Notes: generated by a model from the letters alone, not told the origin. Positions 1-9,173 are shown, counted from the first letter of the stretch. The stretch is 64,000 nt of DNA from Pseudomonas taeanensis MS-3 (GCF_000498575.2 NZ_AWSQ01000002.1:797021-861020), one strand, 5' to 3'. A program made the numbers and translations.

Positions 1-124
1 GTTGGAAGCGCATCTGGCGCGGCATTGCCAGCAGGGCGGCCTGGTCGTGTTGACCACCCACCATACGCTGTCGGTCAAGCCCGCCGGATACCGTGAGCTC
101 GATTTGGGGCTGCGCGTCGCATGA
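1..124 (+). CDS. ccmA: CcmA, haem exporter ATPase, C-terminal end (partial)
   Basis: Only the last 40 or so codons lie in the window, in the frame that starts at base 2 and stops with TGA at 122-124. The visible protein ends ...[11 protein letters not shown] and then ...LDLGLRVA. The TTH stretch matches the switch-region histidine near the end of ABC ATPases. The stop overlaps the ATG of ccmB as ATGA, so the two are translationally coupled. CcmA is the ATPase of the CcmABC complex, which releases haem-loaded CcmE during cytochrome c maturation. The identity rests mainly on position in front of ccmB, since the Walker motifs lie outside the window. Confidence 0.85.
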   Translation, partial: LEAHLARHCQQGGLVVLTTHHTLSVKPAGYRELDLGLRVA

Positions 125-792
125 GCAATGTCTTTAGCCTGTTACTGGTTCGCGAGGCGCGCCTGTTGTTTCGCCGTCCGGCCGAGCTGGCCAATCCGCT
201 GGTGTTTTTCGCCATCGTGATTGCCCTGTTCCCGTTAGCCGTGGGCCCGCAGACGCAGTTGTTGCAAACCCTTTCACCCGGTTTGATATGGGTTGCGGCG
301 CTGTTGGCCGTACTGCTCTCACTGGACGGCTTGTTTCGCAGCGATTTCGAGGATGGCTCGCTGGAGCAGTGGGTCCTTTCGCCGCACCCCCTGCCTCTTC
401 TGGTGTTGGCCAAGGTGCTGGCACACTGGTTGTTTTCCGGATTGGCCCTGGTCCTGCTGGCGCCGTTGCTGGCTTTGATGCTCGGGCTGCCAGGGCGCTG
501 CCTGCCAGTTCTGTTGCTCTCGCTATTGCTGGGCACGCCGGTGTTGAGCCTGTTAGGTGCCGTGGGTGCGGCGCTGACCGTCGGCCTTAAGCGCGGCGGC
601 CTGTTGCTGGCATTGCTGATCTTGCCGCTGTACATCCCGGTGCTGATTCTCGGCAGCGGTGCGTTACAAGCCTCTCTGCAAGGATTGCCGACGCTTGGCC
701 ACCTGTTGTGGCTGGCCAGTCTCGCCGTTTTGGCGGTGACCTTGACACCTTTTGCAATCGCCGCGGGTCTTACGATTAGCGTGGCTGAGTAG
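121..792 (+). CDS. ccmB: CcmB, haem exporter permease subunit
   Basis: This 223-residue inner-membrane protein has about six hydrophobic segments and the usual CcmB length. The N-terminus ([20 protein letters not shown]) carries the family's short cytoplasmic helix before the first membrane span. CcmB pairs with the CcmA ATPase and with CcmC/CcmD to release holo-CcmE so that haem can be passed to apocytochrome c. The start overlaps the ccmA stop by four bases. A gap of about 80 bases with no clear terminator separates it from ccmC, so cotranscription is likely. The call rests on family pattern and operon position. Confidence 0.95.
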   Translation: MSNVFSLLLVREARLLFRRPAELANPLVFFAIVIALFPLAVGPQTQLLQTLSPGLIWVAALLAVLLSLDGLFRSDFEDGSLEQWVLSPHPLPLLVLAKVLAHWLFSGLALVLLAPLLALMLGLPGRCLPVLLLSLLLGTPVLSLLGAVGAALTVGLKRGGLLLALLILPLYIPVLILGSGALQASLQGLPTLGHLLWLASLAVLAVTLTPFAIAAGLTISVAE

Positions 793-872
793 ATAATAAG
801 CCTGATGATGCAGGTGGCCCTGAGCGCGGGTGAAGCGTGCGGTGGTTAGCTGAACAACTGATGAGAGACCTG

Positions 873-1634
873 ATGAACTGGACGTGGTTTCACAAGCTGG
901 GTTCGCCCAAGTGGTTTTACCAGATCAGCGGCAGCTGGTTGCCCTGGTTGGCCATCGCCGCCGGGGTGCTGTTGACTGTGGGTCTGGTCTGGGGCCTGGC
1001 CTTCGCGCCTGCCGATTATCAGCAGGGCAATAGTTTCCGGATCATCTATATCCATGTGCCGGCGGCATTTCTGGCCCAGTCGATCTACGTCATGCTGGCC
1101 GTGGCAGGTGTGGTGGGCATGGTGTGGAAGATGAAAATCGCCGATGTCGCCGTACAGCAGGCTGCACCGATTGGCGCCTGGATGACGGTGATCGCCCTGG
1201 TCACCGGGGCCATCTGGGGCAAGCCAACCTGGGGCACCTACTGGGTGTGGGATGCGCGTCTGACTTCGATGCTGATTCTACTGTTCCTGTATTTCGGCGT
1301 GATTGCCCTGGCGCAGGCCATCAGCAACCGCGACAGCGCAGCCAAGGCCTGTGCGGTGCTGGCCATTGTCGGGGTGATCAATATCCCGATCATCAAGTAC
1401 TCGGTGGAGTGGTGGAACACCCTGCACCAACCGGCCAGCTTCAGCGTGATCGAGCGGCCGACGATGCCGGTGGAAATGTGGCTGCCGCTGCTGATCATGG
1501 TGCTGGGCTTCTACTGTTTCTTCGGTGCCGTGCTGCTGCTGCGTATGCGTCTCGAAGTGCTCAAGCGCGAGGCGCGCAGTAGCTGGGTCAGGGACGAAGT
1601 GACGAAAACGCTGAACGCAGAGGTGGTGCGATGA
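873..1634 (+). CDS. ccmC: CcmC, haem transporter to CcmE
   Basis: CcmC is a six-span membrane protein that loads haem onto CcmE. The tryptophan-rich periplasmic signature is visible as WGTYWVWD, flanked by the two haem-ligand histidines in YIHVPAA and NTLHQPA. The reading frame is open from a GTG at 837, and ATGs occur at 861 and 873. I chose 873 because known Pseudomonas CcmC proteins begin MNWTWFHKL and a GAGAG ribosome-binding-like stretch lies just upstream; 861 remains possible. The stop overlaps the start of ccmD. Confidence 0.95.
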   Translation: MNWTWFHKLGSPKWFYQISGSWLPWLAIAAGVLLTVGLVWGLAFAPADYQQGNSFRIIYIHVPAAFLAQSIYVMLAVAGVVGMVWKMKIADVAVQQAAPIGAWMTVIALVTGAIWGKPTWGTYWVWDARLTSMLILLFLYFGVIALAQAISNRDSAAKACAVLAIVGVINIPIIKYSVEWWNTLHQPASFSVIERPTMPVEMWLPLLIMVLGFYCFFGAVLLLRMRLEVLKREARSSWVRDEVTKTLNAEVVR

Positions 1635-1807
1635 GCTTTGCCTCCTTCGGTGAGTTTCTCGCCATGGGTAACCATGGCGCCTATGTCTGGTCCGCCTACG
1701 CCATCAGTGTGGCGGTGCTGGCCATCAACGTCGCGCTGCCGCTGATGGCGCGGCGCCGTTATTTGCAAGAAGAGGCGCGTCGTTTGCGTCGGGAGGCTCA
1801 GCAGTGA
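1631..1807 (+). CDS. ccmD: CcmD, small haem exporter subunit
   Basis: This 58-residue protein starts with [20 protein letters not shown], has one membrane span (about 17-38) and ends in a highly charged tail rich in Arg and Glu. That is the normal CcmD layout: a periplasmic N-terminus, one helix and a basic cytoplasmic tail. CcmD stabilises the CcmABC complex and is needed to release holo-CcmE. The ATG overlaps the ccmC stop (ATGA), and its own TGA overlaps the GTG start of ccmE, so translation is coupled on both sides. Confidence 0.93.
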   Translation: MSFASFGEFLAMGNHGAYVWSAYAISVAVLAINVALPLMARRRYLQEEARRLRREAQQ

Positions 1808-2271
1808 ATCCGGTGCGCAAAAAACGTTTATTCATCGTCCTGGCGATCCTCGCCGGCTTCGGCATCGCTCTGGCCCTGGCGCTCAGCGCCTTGCAACAGA
1901 ACATCAACCTGTTCTACTCGCCGACTCAGATCGCTAATGGTGAGGCGCCACAAGGCACGCGGATTCGCGCCGGAGGCATGGTGGAAATGGGCTCGGTGAA
2001 GCGTTCCGGCGACTCGCTGGAAACCGATTTCGTGGTCACCGACGGCGTGAAGAGCGTGACCATCCGCTACAGCGGCATCCTCCCGGATCTGTTTCGCGAG
2101 GGGCAGGGCATAGTCGCCATGGGCAAGTTGGATGCACAGGGGCTGCTGGTCGCCGATGAAGTGCTGGCCAAGCACGACGAAAACTACATGCCGCCGGAGG
2201 TCATGCAGGCCTTGGAACAGAGCGGCATGAAAGCGCAGTACCAGAACGGCAAGCAGGGGGGCGCAGAATGA
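1804..2271 (+). CDS. ccmE: CcmE, periplasmic haem chaperone
   Basis: A 155-residue membrane-anchored haem chaperone. The N-terminal span covers about residues 9-30 and is followed by the OB-fold domain. The haem-binding motif AKHDENYMP is present with His124, which binds haem covalently in this family, and Tyr128. The start is GTG and overlaps the ccmD stop. It receives haem from CcmC and hands it to CcmF/CcmH for ligation to CXXCH motifs. No residue appears to be missing. Confidence 0.97.
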   Translation: MNPVRKKRLFIVLAILAGFGIALALALSALQQNINLFYSPTQIANGEAPQGTRIRAGGMVEMGSVKRSGDSLETDFVVTDGVKSVTIRYSGILPDLFREGQGIVAMGKLDAQGLLVADEVLAKHDENYMPPEVMQALEQSGMKAQYQNGKQGGAE

Positions 2272-4241
2272 TTCCCGAACTCGGCCATCTGGCGATGATC
2301 CTGGCCCTGTGCCTGACCCTGGTCCAGGCCACCCTGCCATTGATCGGTGCCTGGCGCGGCGACCGGCAGTGGATGAGCCTGGCGCAACCGGCGGCGTGGG
2401 GGCAGTTCGCCTTCCTGCTGTTCGCCTTTCTCTGCCTGACCTATGCCTTCATGGTCGACGACTTTTCCGTCGCTTACGTGGCCAGCAACTCCAACAGCGC
2501 TTTGCCCTGGTTCTACAAGTTCAGTGCGGTGTGGGGCGCCCATGAAGGCTCGCTGCTGCTCTGGGCGTTGATCCTGGCCGGCTGGACCTTTGCCGTCTCG
2601 ATCTTTTCGCGGCAGCTGCCCGAAGAGATGCTGGCCCGGGTACTGGGGGTCATGGGCATGATCAGTGTCGGCTTTCTGCTGTTCCTGATCGTCACCTCCA
2701 ACCCCTTCGCGCGTCTGTTGCCGAATACCCCGCTGGATGGTCGCGACCTCAACCCGCTGTTGCAGGACTTCGGCCTGATCATTCATCCGCCGATGCTTTA
2801 CATGGGTTACGTCGGCTTTTCCGTGGCCTTCTCGTTCGCCATCGCCGCGTTGCTCGGCGGCAAGCTGGATGCCGCCTGGGCGCGCTGGTCGCGGCCCTGG
2901 ACCATAGTCGCCTGGGCCTTTCTCGGCATCGGCATTGCCTTGGGCTCCTGGTGGGCCTATTACGAGCTGGGCTGGGGTGGCTGGTGGTTCTGGGATCCGG
3001 TGGAGAACGCCTCGTTCATGCCCTGGCTGGTCGGCACCGCGTTGATCCACTCCCTTGCCGTCACCGAGAAACGTGGGGTATTCAAGAGCTGGACCGTGCT
3101 GCTGGCCATCGCCGCGTTCTCCCTGAGCCTGCTCGGTACCTTCCTCGTGCGCTCCGGGGTGCTGACCTCGGTGCATGCCTTCGCCACCGATCCGGCGCGG
3201 GGCGTGTTCATCCTGGCGTTTTTGTTGCTTGTGGTGGGCGGCTCACTGACCCTGTTCGCCATTCGCGCGCCGGTGGTCAAGAGCCAGGTTGGCTTCGCCC
3301 TGAAGTCGCGGGAAACCCTGTTGCTGGTTAATAACCTGATTCTGATAGTCGCGGCGGCGATGATTCTGCTCGGTACCCTCTACCCCTTGGTGCTGGATGC
3401 GCTGACCGGTGCCAAGCTGTCGGTCGGCCCGCCGTACTTCAATGCGCTGTTCGTGCCGCTGATGGGACTGCTGATGGCGATGATCGCGCTCGGTGTCATC
3501 GTGCGCTGGAAAGATACCCCGCTGCAGTGGTTGTTGGGCATGTTGACCCCAGTGCTGCTGGGTAGCGTGGCCTTGGCTGTGGTGGCGACCCTGATGGTTG
3601 GTGATTTCAACTGGGCGGTACTGGGCGTTTGTCTGTTGGCCGCTTGGGTGGTGTTGGCCGGCGTCCGCGACATCGTCGACAAGACGCGGCACAAGGGCCT
3701 GCTCAAAGGTCTTCCGGGGCTGGGGCGCAGCTACTGGGCCATGCAGCTGGCGCATTTCGGTATGGCCGTGTGCGCTCTGGGGGTGATTCTCACCAGTATG
3801 GGCAGCTTCGAGCGCGACATGCGCATGGCGCCGGGCGATTCGGTCGAACTGGGCGGTTACCAGTTCATCTTCGAGGGCGCCAAGCACCGTGAGGGGCCTA
3901 ACTTCACTGCAGACAGAGGTACGGTGCGCGTGCTGGAAGACGGCGAACAAATTGCCCTGCTGCACCCAGAGAAACGTATGTATACCGTGCAGCAGTCGGT
4001 GATGACCGAGGCGGCCATCGACGCCGGTTTTACCCGCGATTTGTTCGTCGCCCTGGGTGAACCCTTGGATAACGGTGCCTGGGCCGTGCGCGTGCACATC
4101 AAACCCTTCGTCCGCTGGATCTGGCTGGGCGCCCTGCTGATGGGCTTAGGCGGCTTCCTCGCGGCCAGCGACAAGCGTTATCGCATGAAAGTGAAGACCC
4201 GGGTGCGCGACGCACTGGGCATGGCCGGAGCACAGGCATGA
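2268..4241 (+). CDS. ccmF: CcmF, haem lyase subunit
   Basis: A large polytopic membrane protein of 657 residues, the usual CcmF length. The WWD haem-handling motif is visible as [20 protein letters not shown], and conserved histidines occur in [23 protein letters not shown] and [10 protein letters not shown]. CcmF, with CcmH and CcmI, attaches haem to reduced apocytochrome c cysteines in the periplasm. The start overlaps the ccmE stop and the stop overlaps the ccmG start, each by four bases. Confidence 0.97.
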   Translation: MIPELGHLAMILALCLTLVQATLPLIGAWRGDRQWMSLAQPAAWGQFAFLLFAFLCLTYAFMVDDFSVAYVASNSNSALPWFYKFSAVWGAHEGSLLLWALILAGWTFAVSIFSRQLPEEMLARVLGVMGMISVGFLLFLIVTSNPFARLLPNTPLDGRDLNPLLQDFGLIIHPPMLYMGYVGFSVAFSFAIAALLGGKLDAAWARWSRPWTIVAWAFLGIGIALGSWWAYYELGWGGWWFWDPVENASFMPWLVGTALIHSLAVTEKRGVFKSWTVLLAIAAFSLSLLGTFLVRSGVLTSVHAFATDPARGVFILAFLLLVVGGSLTLFAIRAPVVKSQVGFALKSRETLLLVNNLILIVAAAMILLGTLYPLVLDALTGAKLSVGPPYFNALFVPLMGLLMAMIALGVIVRWKDTPLQWLLGMLTPVLLGSVALAVVATLMVGDFNWAVLGVCLLAAWVVLAGVRDIVDKTRHKGLLKGLPGLGRSYWAMQLAHFGMAVCALGVILTSMGSFERDMRMAPGDSVELGGYQFIFEGAKHREGPNFTADRGTVRVLEDGEQIALLHPEKRMYTVQQSVMTEAAIDAGFTRDLFVALGEPLDNGAWAVRVHIKPFVRWIWLGALLMGLGGFLAASDKRYRMKVKTRVRDALGMAGAQA

Positions 4242-4774
4242 AACGACTGATCCTACTGTTGCCGCTGGCGATCTTTCTGGCCGTTGCGCTGTTTCTCTAT
4301 CGTGGGCTGTTCCTCGACCCGTCCGAGTTGCCTTCGGCATTGATCGATAAGCCAGTTCCGGCATTTTCCCTGCCGGCGGTATTGGACGACGGAGTCATTA
4401 CTCAGGATGACCTGAAAGGTAAGCCGGCGCTGGTTAACGTCTGGGCCACCTGGTGTGTGTCCTGCCGGGTAGAACACCCGGTGCTGAATAAGTTGGCGGA
4501 GCGCGGCGTGGTCATCCATGGCATCAACTACAAGGACGACAATGCCGATGCACAGAAATGGCTGCAGGAGTTCCACAACCCCTACCAGCTGAATATCAAC
4601 GACGAGCAGGGGAGCCTGGGCCTGAATCTGGGCGTGTATGGCGCGCCGGAGACCTTTCTTATCGATAAGGACGGGATCATTCGCCATAAGTTCGTCGGAG
4701 TGATAGACGAGCGTGTCTGGCGCGAACAGCTGGCGCCGCTGTATCAAGGCCTGGTAGACGAGGCGGAGCAATGA
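4238..4774 (+). CDS. ccmG: CcmG/DsbE, thioredoxin-like reductase for apocytochrome c
   Basis: A 178-residue membrane-anchored thioredoxin-fold protein. One N-terminal helix (about 4-22) is followed by the active site WATWCVSCRVEHP with Cys73 and Cys76, and the cis-proline loop GAPETFLID follows near residue 140. The acidic GVYGAPET region is typical of CcmG/DsbE and separates it from general thioredoxins. It keeps the haem-binding cysteines of apocytochromes reduced, with electrons from DsbD. It sits between ccmF and ccmH with four-base overlaps on both sides. Confidence 0.96.
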   Translation: MKRLILLLPLAIFLAVALFLYRGLFLDPSELPSALIDKPVPAFSLPAVLDDGVITQDDLKGKPALVNVWATWCVSCRVEHPVLNKLAERGVVIHGINYKDDNADAQKWLQEFHNPYQLNINDEQGSLGLNLGVYGAPETFLIDKDGIIRHKFVGVIDERVWREQLAPLYQGLVDEAEQ

Positions 4775-5256
4775 AACGCTGGTTGGCGGTCGCCATACTC
4801 GGCCTGAGTCTGATCGGCGTGACGCAGGCGGCTATCGATACCTATGAGTTCGCCGACGAGGCTGAGCGCACGCGCTTCCGTCAACTGACCCAGGAGCTGC
4901 GGTGCCCCAAGTGCCAGAACCAGGACATCGCCGACTCCAACGCACCGATCGCTACCGACCTGCGCCGGGAAATCTTCCGCATGCTCGGCGAAGGGCAGAG
5001 CAACGAGCAGATTGTCGAGTTCATGGTCGATCGCTACGGCGAGTTCGTCCGCTACAAGCCGGCACTGAATGCCCGCACCTTGCTGCTGTGGTACGGCCCC
5101 GCAGGCTTGTTGGTGGGTGGTTTCGTGCTGCTCGGGGTGATCGTGTTACGCCACCGTAGCAAGAAGACTAGCGGGGGCAGCGGTCTCTCGACAGATGAGC
5201 AGCAGCGCCTCGATGCCCTGTTAAAACAAGCGCCTTTGGATAAGAAAGAGCAATGA
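4771..5256 (+). CDS. ccmH: CcmH, cytochrome c maturation thiol oxidoreductase
   Basis: A 161-residue protein with a signal peptide (about 1-21, cleaved near TQA), a three-helix domain holding the redox motif LRCPKCQNQ (Cys45 and Cys48), and one membrane span at about 106-126. This corresponds to the N-terminal half of E. coli CcmH; the TPR half is encoded separately by the next gene, as is usual in Pseudomonas. It reduces apocytochrome thiols within the haem lyase complex. Start and stop overlap the neighbouring genes. Confidence 0.95.
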   Translation: MKRWLAVAILGLSLIGVTQAAIDTYEFADEAERTRFRQLTQELRCPKCQNQDIADSNAPIATDLRREIFRMLGEGQSNEQIVEFMVDRYGEFVRYKPALNARTLLLWYGPAGLLVGGFVLLGVIVLRHRSKKTSGGSGLSTDEQQRLDALLKQAPLDKKEQ

Positions 5257-6464
5257 TCGAATTTTGGCTATCCGCCGGCCTGCTGTTGCTGGCTGCCCTG
5301 GCTTTTCTGCTGATTCCGCTGCTGCGAGGGCGCAACGCCCAGGCCGAGGAAGACCGCACGGCGCTCAATGTCACGCTGTATCAGGAGCGTGTGCAAGAGC
5401 TGGAGGGCGAGCACCAGGCCGGCATCCTCAGCGCCGCGCAACTGCAAGCCGGTCGCGATGATGCGGCGCGCGAGTTGTTGACCGACACCGCCGGTGCCGA
5501 GGTCGGCGGCAAGGTCGGCGTATTGGGTCGCAAGGTGCCACTGACGGCCGCCTTGCTGATGCCGTTGCTGGGTTACGGGCTGTATCTGCATTGGGGGGCT
5601 ATCGACGATGTCGAGCGTGCGCGCACCTTCGCCGAACAACCGCAAAGCATCGAGGAGATGACCGCACGCCTGGAGGCCTCGGTACAGGACAATCCCGAGT
5701 CCGCCGAGGGCTGGTACTTCCTTGGTCGCACTTATATGGCCCAGGAGCGTGCTGGCGAGGCGGCCAAGGCCTTCGAGCGTGCGGTGGGCATTGCCGGGCG
5801 CGAGCCGGAGCTACTCGGCCAGTGGGCACAGGCGCTGTATTTCGCCGGCAGCAAGCAGTGGACGGAACAGCTGCAGGCACTCACCGATGAGGCGCTGAAG
5901 GCCGATCCGGCGGAAGCCACCAGCCTCGGTCTGCTTGGCATTGCCGCCTATGAAAGCGAACGTTTCGCGGAGGCCATCGGTTTCTGGGAGCGTTTGGTTG
6001 CCGTGCTGCCGGAACAGGATCCTTCACGTCAGGCGATTCTGGGTGGTATCGCGCGGGCGCGCGAACAGCTCGACCCGCAGGCGGCAACGCAAGCGCCGCC
6101 AGCCGCGACAAGCGCGCGTGGCCTGACCATCCAGGTCGATCTGGCCGCGGCGCTGAAAGACCAGGTACAGCCGAGCGACAGCGTGTTCATCTTCGCCCGC
6201 GCCACCTCGGGGCCGCCTATGCCCTTGGCGGTCAAGCGTCTGACCGTGGCCGATCTGCCGGCGGAGGTCAACTTGTCGGATAGTGACGCGATGATGCCGC
6301 AGTTGAAACTCTCGGGTTTCGCCCAGGTGCAGCTGGTGGCGCGTATTTCCCGTAGCGGCAATGCCACCGCTGGCGAATGGGTCGGCCGCAGCCAGCCGCT
6401 GGCCAGCAGCGTCACCGAGCCGCAGCAACTGACCATCGACACCGCGGACGGGCCTGCGCAATGA
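5253..6464 (+). CDS. ccmI: CcmI, TPR apocytochrome c chaperone
   Basis: A 403-residue protein with two N-terminal membrane spans (about 3-20 and 94-112), a basic/acidic loop between them, then TPR repeats (for example the segment around [20 protein letters not shown]) and a C-terminal beta-rich domain. This is the CcmI/CycH layout. It binds the C-terminal part of apocytochrome c and presents it to CcmF/CcmH. The ATG overlaps the ccmH stop, and the stop overlaps the ATG of the following lipoprotein gene, which makes that gene part of the same operon. Confidence 0.95.
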   Translation: MIEFWLSAGLLLLAALAFLLIPLLRGRNAQAEEDRTALNVTLYQERVQELEGEHQAGILSAAQLQAGRDDAARELLTDTAGAEVGGKVGVLGRKVPLTAALLMPLLGYGLYLHWGAIDDVERARTFAEQPQSIEEMTARLEASVQDNPESAEGWYFLGRTYMAQERAGEAAKAFERAVGIAGREPELLGQWAQALYFAGSKQWTEQLQALTDEALKADPAEATSLGLLGIAAYESERFAEAIGFWERLVAVLPEQDPSRQAILGGIARAREQLDPQAATQAPPAATSARGLTIQVDLAAALKDQVQPSDSVFIFARATSGPPMPLAVKRLTVADLPAEVNLSDSDAMMPQLKLSGFAQVQLVARISRSGNATAGEWVGRSQPLASSVTEPQQLTIDTADGPAQ

Positions 6465-6790
6465 ATGCACTGAACAAGTTGCTGCCAATCGCCGCGGCCA
6501 TTGCCCTGCTCGGTCTCGCAGGGTGCGCGGTGCAGAGCACGGCGCCGATCAGTCAGCCATCGGTGAGCAAGTCCCACCCGCGCTATGCGCCGCCACCCGG
6601 CGTGCAAAGCCACTGGGACGGCAGCCTGGGGGTGTATGTGGTGGAAGGCTCGCGTGACCTGTATTACCGCGAGCGCACCTACTATCGCTGGAGCAACGGC
6701 TGGAACTGGGCGACCAGTGCGCAAGGCCCCTGGCAATCGACCGACAGCGGCGGTGTGCCGCCGGGCCTGTATCGCCGCTACGCGCAGTAA
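6461..6790 (+). CDS. Small lipoprotein coupled to the ccm operon
   Basis: A 109-residue predicted lipoprotein. The signal peptide (1-21) ends in the lipobox LAGC with Cys22. The mature part is short and rich in Tyr, Trp and Arg, with patterns such as [10 protein letters not shown] and [11 protein letters not shown] that resemble the short YXXG/WY-rich lipoproteins seen in many proteobacteria. I do not recognise a specific function. The ATG at 6461 lies inside the ccmI stop (ATGA), so it is translated with the haem-ligation genes. The longer open frame from 6377 would lose the signal peptide and is rejected. A role in envelope or cytochrome c biogenesis is inferred from position only. Confidence 0.85.
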   Translation: MNALNKLLPIAAAIALLGLAGCAVQSTAPISQPSVSKSHPRYAPPPGVQSHWDGSLGVYVVEGSRDLYYRERTYYRWSNGWNWATSAQGPWQSTDSGGVPPGLYRRYAQ

Positions 6791-6836
6791 ATGCAGAGCC
6801 CTACAACCGGCTAATGCCGGTAAAGGTTCTCAGCGA

Positions 6837-6878
6837 GTAGCCCAGATGAAATCCGGGCCCGGATTTCATCTGGGCTAC
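6837..6878. repeat. 42-bp perfect palindrome (REP-like or bidirectional terminator)
   Basis: The 42 bases read identically on both strands: arms begin GTAGCCCAGATGAAATCCGG and meet at a central GGGCCC. It lies between the convergent ends of the ccm operon and the HD-protein gene. The core GATGAAATCCGGG is familiar from dispersed palindromic repeats of gammaproteobacteria, but there is no T-run on either side. It may end transcription from both sides or may be a mobile REP-type unit. The rest of 6791-7042 holds nothing else I recognise. Confidence 0.8.
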
Positions 6879-7042
6879 GGTTTCTGTCGTGCCTCGATAA
6901 TTCCTTTCGTCCTACCTGTGGCTCGCGCGCTGACAGTTGTTGGCAGATATAAGGGCTGCGTGGGTGCTGTGGGGAGCTCCCCGCCGCGAACCTCTCAGAG
7001 GCCACGTATTGGATGCGGGGTCGGGTCAGTCTGACGAGGTGC

Positions 7043-7627
7043 TCAGGTCAGTGAGTATTCCTCACCTATCACGGCCGGATCGAACGGTTTTCTGCTGAAA
7101 ATACGCCGCACCATGGGGGCGAAGTGCTCCAGGTTCGGTGTCGGGTAGGCGGGATCGAATGACGCCTGGTCCCACTTTTCGCAGAAATCCACGCATAGCT
7201 GGTAGGCAGGATGGTCCTTGTAACGATCCCGCTCGTTGCGATCGCCGTCGAAATGATGCGCGTAATAGTAATTCTGGAATAGCCCGTGGTGATGCAGCAC
7301 CCAGGTGACTTCGGAGCGGACATAGGGCCTGATGACCGAGGCCGCCAATTGCGAGTGGTTATAGGGCGCGAGTTCGTCACCTATATCGTGAATCAAGGCC
7401 CCAACGATCATTTCCTCGTCCGCGCCAGCAGCCTCGGCTCGGGCAGCTGACTGTAGCGAGTGTTCCAGTCGGCTTAGCTGATAACCGCTCAGGCTATGTT
7501 GCAGGTCACTCAGGGCCTTGAGAATTCGCTCTGGCAATGCCTGGTTGAATTCCGATTCCAGACGGTCAAGGAAGTGGTATTCCTCACGCGTGCCATCTTT
7601 CATCTGGGTAAATTTCACACTGTTCAT
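7043..7627 (-). CDS. HD-domain diiron oxygenase, TmpB/PhnZ-like
   Basis: A 194-residue HD-superfamily protein. Candidate metal ligands are His56 in RLEHSLQSA, His80-Asp81 in LIHDIGD, His91 in NHSQ, one of His112-114 and Asp153 in KWDQ. The RLEHSLQSA element closely resembles the equivalent stretch of PhnZ, a mixed-valence diiron oxygenase that cleaves the C-P bond of a 1-hydroxy-phosphonate. In this family TmpB converts 1-hydroxy-2-(trimethylammonio)ethylphosphonate to glycine betaine and phosphate. The gene directly follows, and shares one base with, a 2-oxoglutarate dioxygenase gene, exactly the pairing seen for PhnY-PhnZ and TmpA-TmpB. The substrate is inferred. Automatic annotation would probably say only HD domain protein. 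Confidence 0.75.
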   Translation of the reverse strand: MNSVKFTQMKDGTREEYHFLDRLESEFNQALPERILKALSDLQHSLSGYQLSRLEHSLQSAARAEAAGADEEMIVGALIHDIGDELAPYNHSQLAASVIRPYVRSEVTWVLHHHGLFQNYYYAHHFDGDRNERDRYKDHPAYQLCVDFCEKWDQASFDPAYPTPNLEHFAPMVRRIFSRKPFDPAVIGEEYSLT

Positions 7628-8754
7628 CAGGCTGGCTCCTCAAGCTTTTGTAGTTGGAATTGGGTGCTGGCGTAGCGCTCCCGTGGGCCATCGAGATCCA
7701 GGTAGCAGCCCTGAAGATGGCGCCTGCCTTGCGACTGGTCGAAACTCGTGCGGCCGTGCAACACGCGGCTGTTATTGATCAGCATCAGTTCGCCTGCGCG
7801 CAGCGGGAAGCGAATCTCGTAAGCGGGGTCGCAGAACAGCTCGCCCAGGTGTTTACGGGCTCGGTGGAATGCTTTCATCTGCTCGACAGGCAGCAGTGGC
7901 AGGCCATCGAGCCGAGGGCTGTATTGCACGCCCAGCGTCCGTCCTTGGGCGTCTGTGTTAATCATCGGACGATTGGTGACGAGTTCGGTGCCCTTGTCGA
8001 TAAAGCGAAACTTGACCGGAATGTTTTTCAGCAGCTGGTAGCCTTCAGGGTCTTTCGCTGCGAGCTCACTGACCACGCTGACACTGTCGACAAGGGTCGA
8101 GAGTCCCCCGGAGGTTTCATTGATCAGACAATGCAGCAGTTGTATTCCCGGGACAGGGTCACGGTAGGGATTATCCGTGTGCGGCCCCAGATGAAAGCCG
8201 GTATAGGCCAGGTCGTTGGCATTGGGCTTTGAATACACTTCAAAGTAACGGCCGAAGTTGGTTTCTTTCAGGTAGCCAAATTTCTGTGCGACTTCGAGAA
8301 TTCTCTCGGAGTCCGTCGGCACGTTGCGCAGGATGATGATGCCGTATTTAAGGTAGGCGCCCAGGGCTGCTAGAAAGTGCTCGTTATCGCTCATCTCTGG
8401 CCATTCGAAGCGCAACGATGCCTGATCGATCTGGCTATTCCAGCCAACTACGTGTGGGAAGGCGCTGTCGTCATCCAGTTCATCACGCAGGAAAGAGAAA
8501 TCGTACAGCGCGCGATGGCCGTCGTTGAATTCGAGCCAGGCCTGATTCGAAACCACGGGTTCAACTGTCAGCAACAGGATTTCCGGATCAATGGCGTGAG
8601 AGTCGAACAGCCGCTGTTGCGTGTTGCTATCAAGTTGCAGAGGGTCTTGGGTTCGCTCTCTCAGCCACAATGCGGGAAGTTCAGTGACTGCATTGTTGGC
8701 GCGAATTTTTACGGCGGGTGGAGTCTGTTCAAAAATAACTTCGATTTTATTCAT
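7627..8754 (-). CDS. 2-oxoglutarate/Fe(II) dioxygenase, gamma-butyrobetaine hydroxylase/TmpA-like
   Basis: A 375-residue protein with the two-domain plan of gamma-butyrobetaine hydroxylases: a small N-terminal domain (about 1-90) and a TauD-type double-stranded beta-helix domain. The Fe(II) ligands are His192 and Asp194 in GPHTDNPYRDP and His333 in RVLHGRTSF; Arg344/345 is placed to bind 2-oxoglutarate. Tyr184 in LAYTG matches the position of a tyrosine that contacts the trimethylammonium group in human BBOX1. The N-domain lacks the cysteines that bind zinc in true GBB hydroxylases. A good AGGAG site precedes the ATG. Paired with the HD oxygenase it would hydroxylate an aminoethyl- or trimethylaminoethyl-phosphonate at C1. 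GBB hydroxylase remains the main alternative. Confidence 0.78.
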   Translation of the reverse strand: MNKIEVIFEQTPPAVKIRANNAVTELPALWLRERTQDPLQLDSNTQQRLFDSHAIDPEILLLTVEPVVSNQAWLEFNDGHRALYDFSFLRDELDDDSAFPHVVGWNSQIDQASLRFEWPEMSDNEHFLAALGAYLKYGIIILRNVPTDSERILEVAQKFGYLKETNFGRYFEVYSKPNANDLAYTGFHLGPHTDNPYRDPVPGIQLLHCLINETSGGLSTLVDSVSVVSELAAKDPEGYQLLKNIPVKFRFIDKGTELVTNRPMINTDAQGRTLGVQYSPRLDGLPLLPVEQMKAFHRARKHLGELFCDPAYEIRFPLRAGELMLINNSRVLHGRTSFDQSQGRRHLQGCYLDLDGPRERYASTQFQLQKLEEPA

Positions 8755-9173
8755 CGCTTAACTCCTGTGAGCGCCTCTGCACGCATGGTACTCAAGGGGC
8801 TGATTAGCAGCACAGCAGCTGTTCTTGATACAGGGTCATGCATAAAATTTATAGTGGCGGATTCGAATGGTTGCCGTTGCCACGTGCTGGTGTTCATCGC
8901 TGGTCCAGCGTTGATATTGCCTAGCCACGGCTCGCCGATGACCCAGGCATGGCGCTGCGTTCTGGAGAGGTCGAACAGGCAAGTGCCCAGCTACGGCCGA
9001 TGCGTCCGTCTGGGACTTAGCGGCCTGTGTGCAGGTTCAATGAGTCAATTTCGCCGTTTGAGGGCCCGATACTGCGTTGCCGTTCCTGCCATAGTCCGCT
9101 ATGACTCGTCGCAGCGCCTGGTCTCGGGGCCTCAAGCATCCGAACTTGAGTTAACCAATTAACCTGCAGGCCG
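8755..9173. other. 419-bp region without a recognised gene
   Basis: This lies upstream of the dioxygenase gene and downstream of the FrhB-like gene, both on the minus strand. I see no convincing coding sequence: the open frames either run antisense or overlap real genes. Two small inverted repeats abut at 9131-9150 (CTCAAG, 8-nt spacer, CTTGAG) and 9150-9163 (GTTAA, 4-nt spacer, TTAAC). They lack a T-run, so they look more like operator sites than a terminator. The stretch nearest the dioxygenase start presumably holds its promoter, but no clear -35/-10 pair could be fixed on the minus strand. Confidence 0.5.

Noticed and set aside
2184..3176. A 330-codon minus-strand frame inside ccmF
   Set aside because: The product is rich in Gln, Gly, His and Asp without any fold or motif, and lies opposite a certain ccm gene.
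8806..8856. A TTGATA/TTATAG promoter-like pair at about 8824-8853 on the plus strand
   Set aside because: It points away from the dioxygenase gene, toward no plus-strand gene, and has an 18-bp spacer with weak boxes.
8755..9173. Remnant of an insertion sequence upstream of the dioxygenase gene
   Set aside because: I could not recognise a transposase fragment or terminal repeats with target duplication; a database search would be needed.
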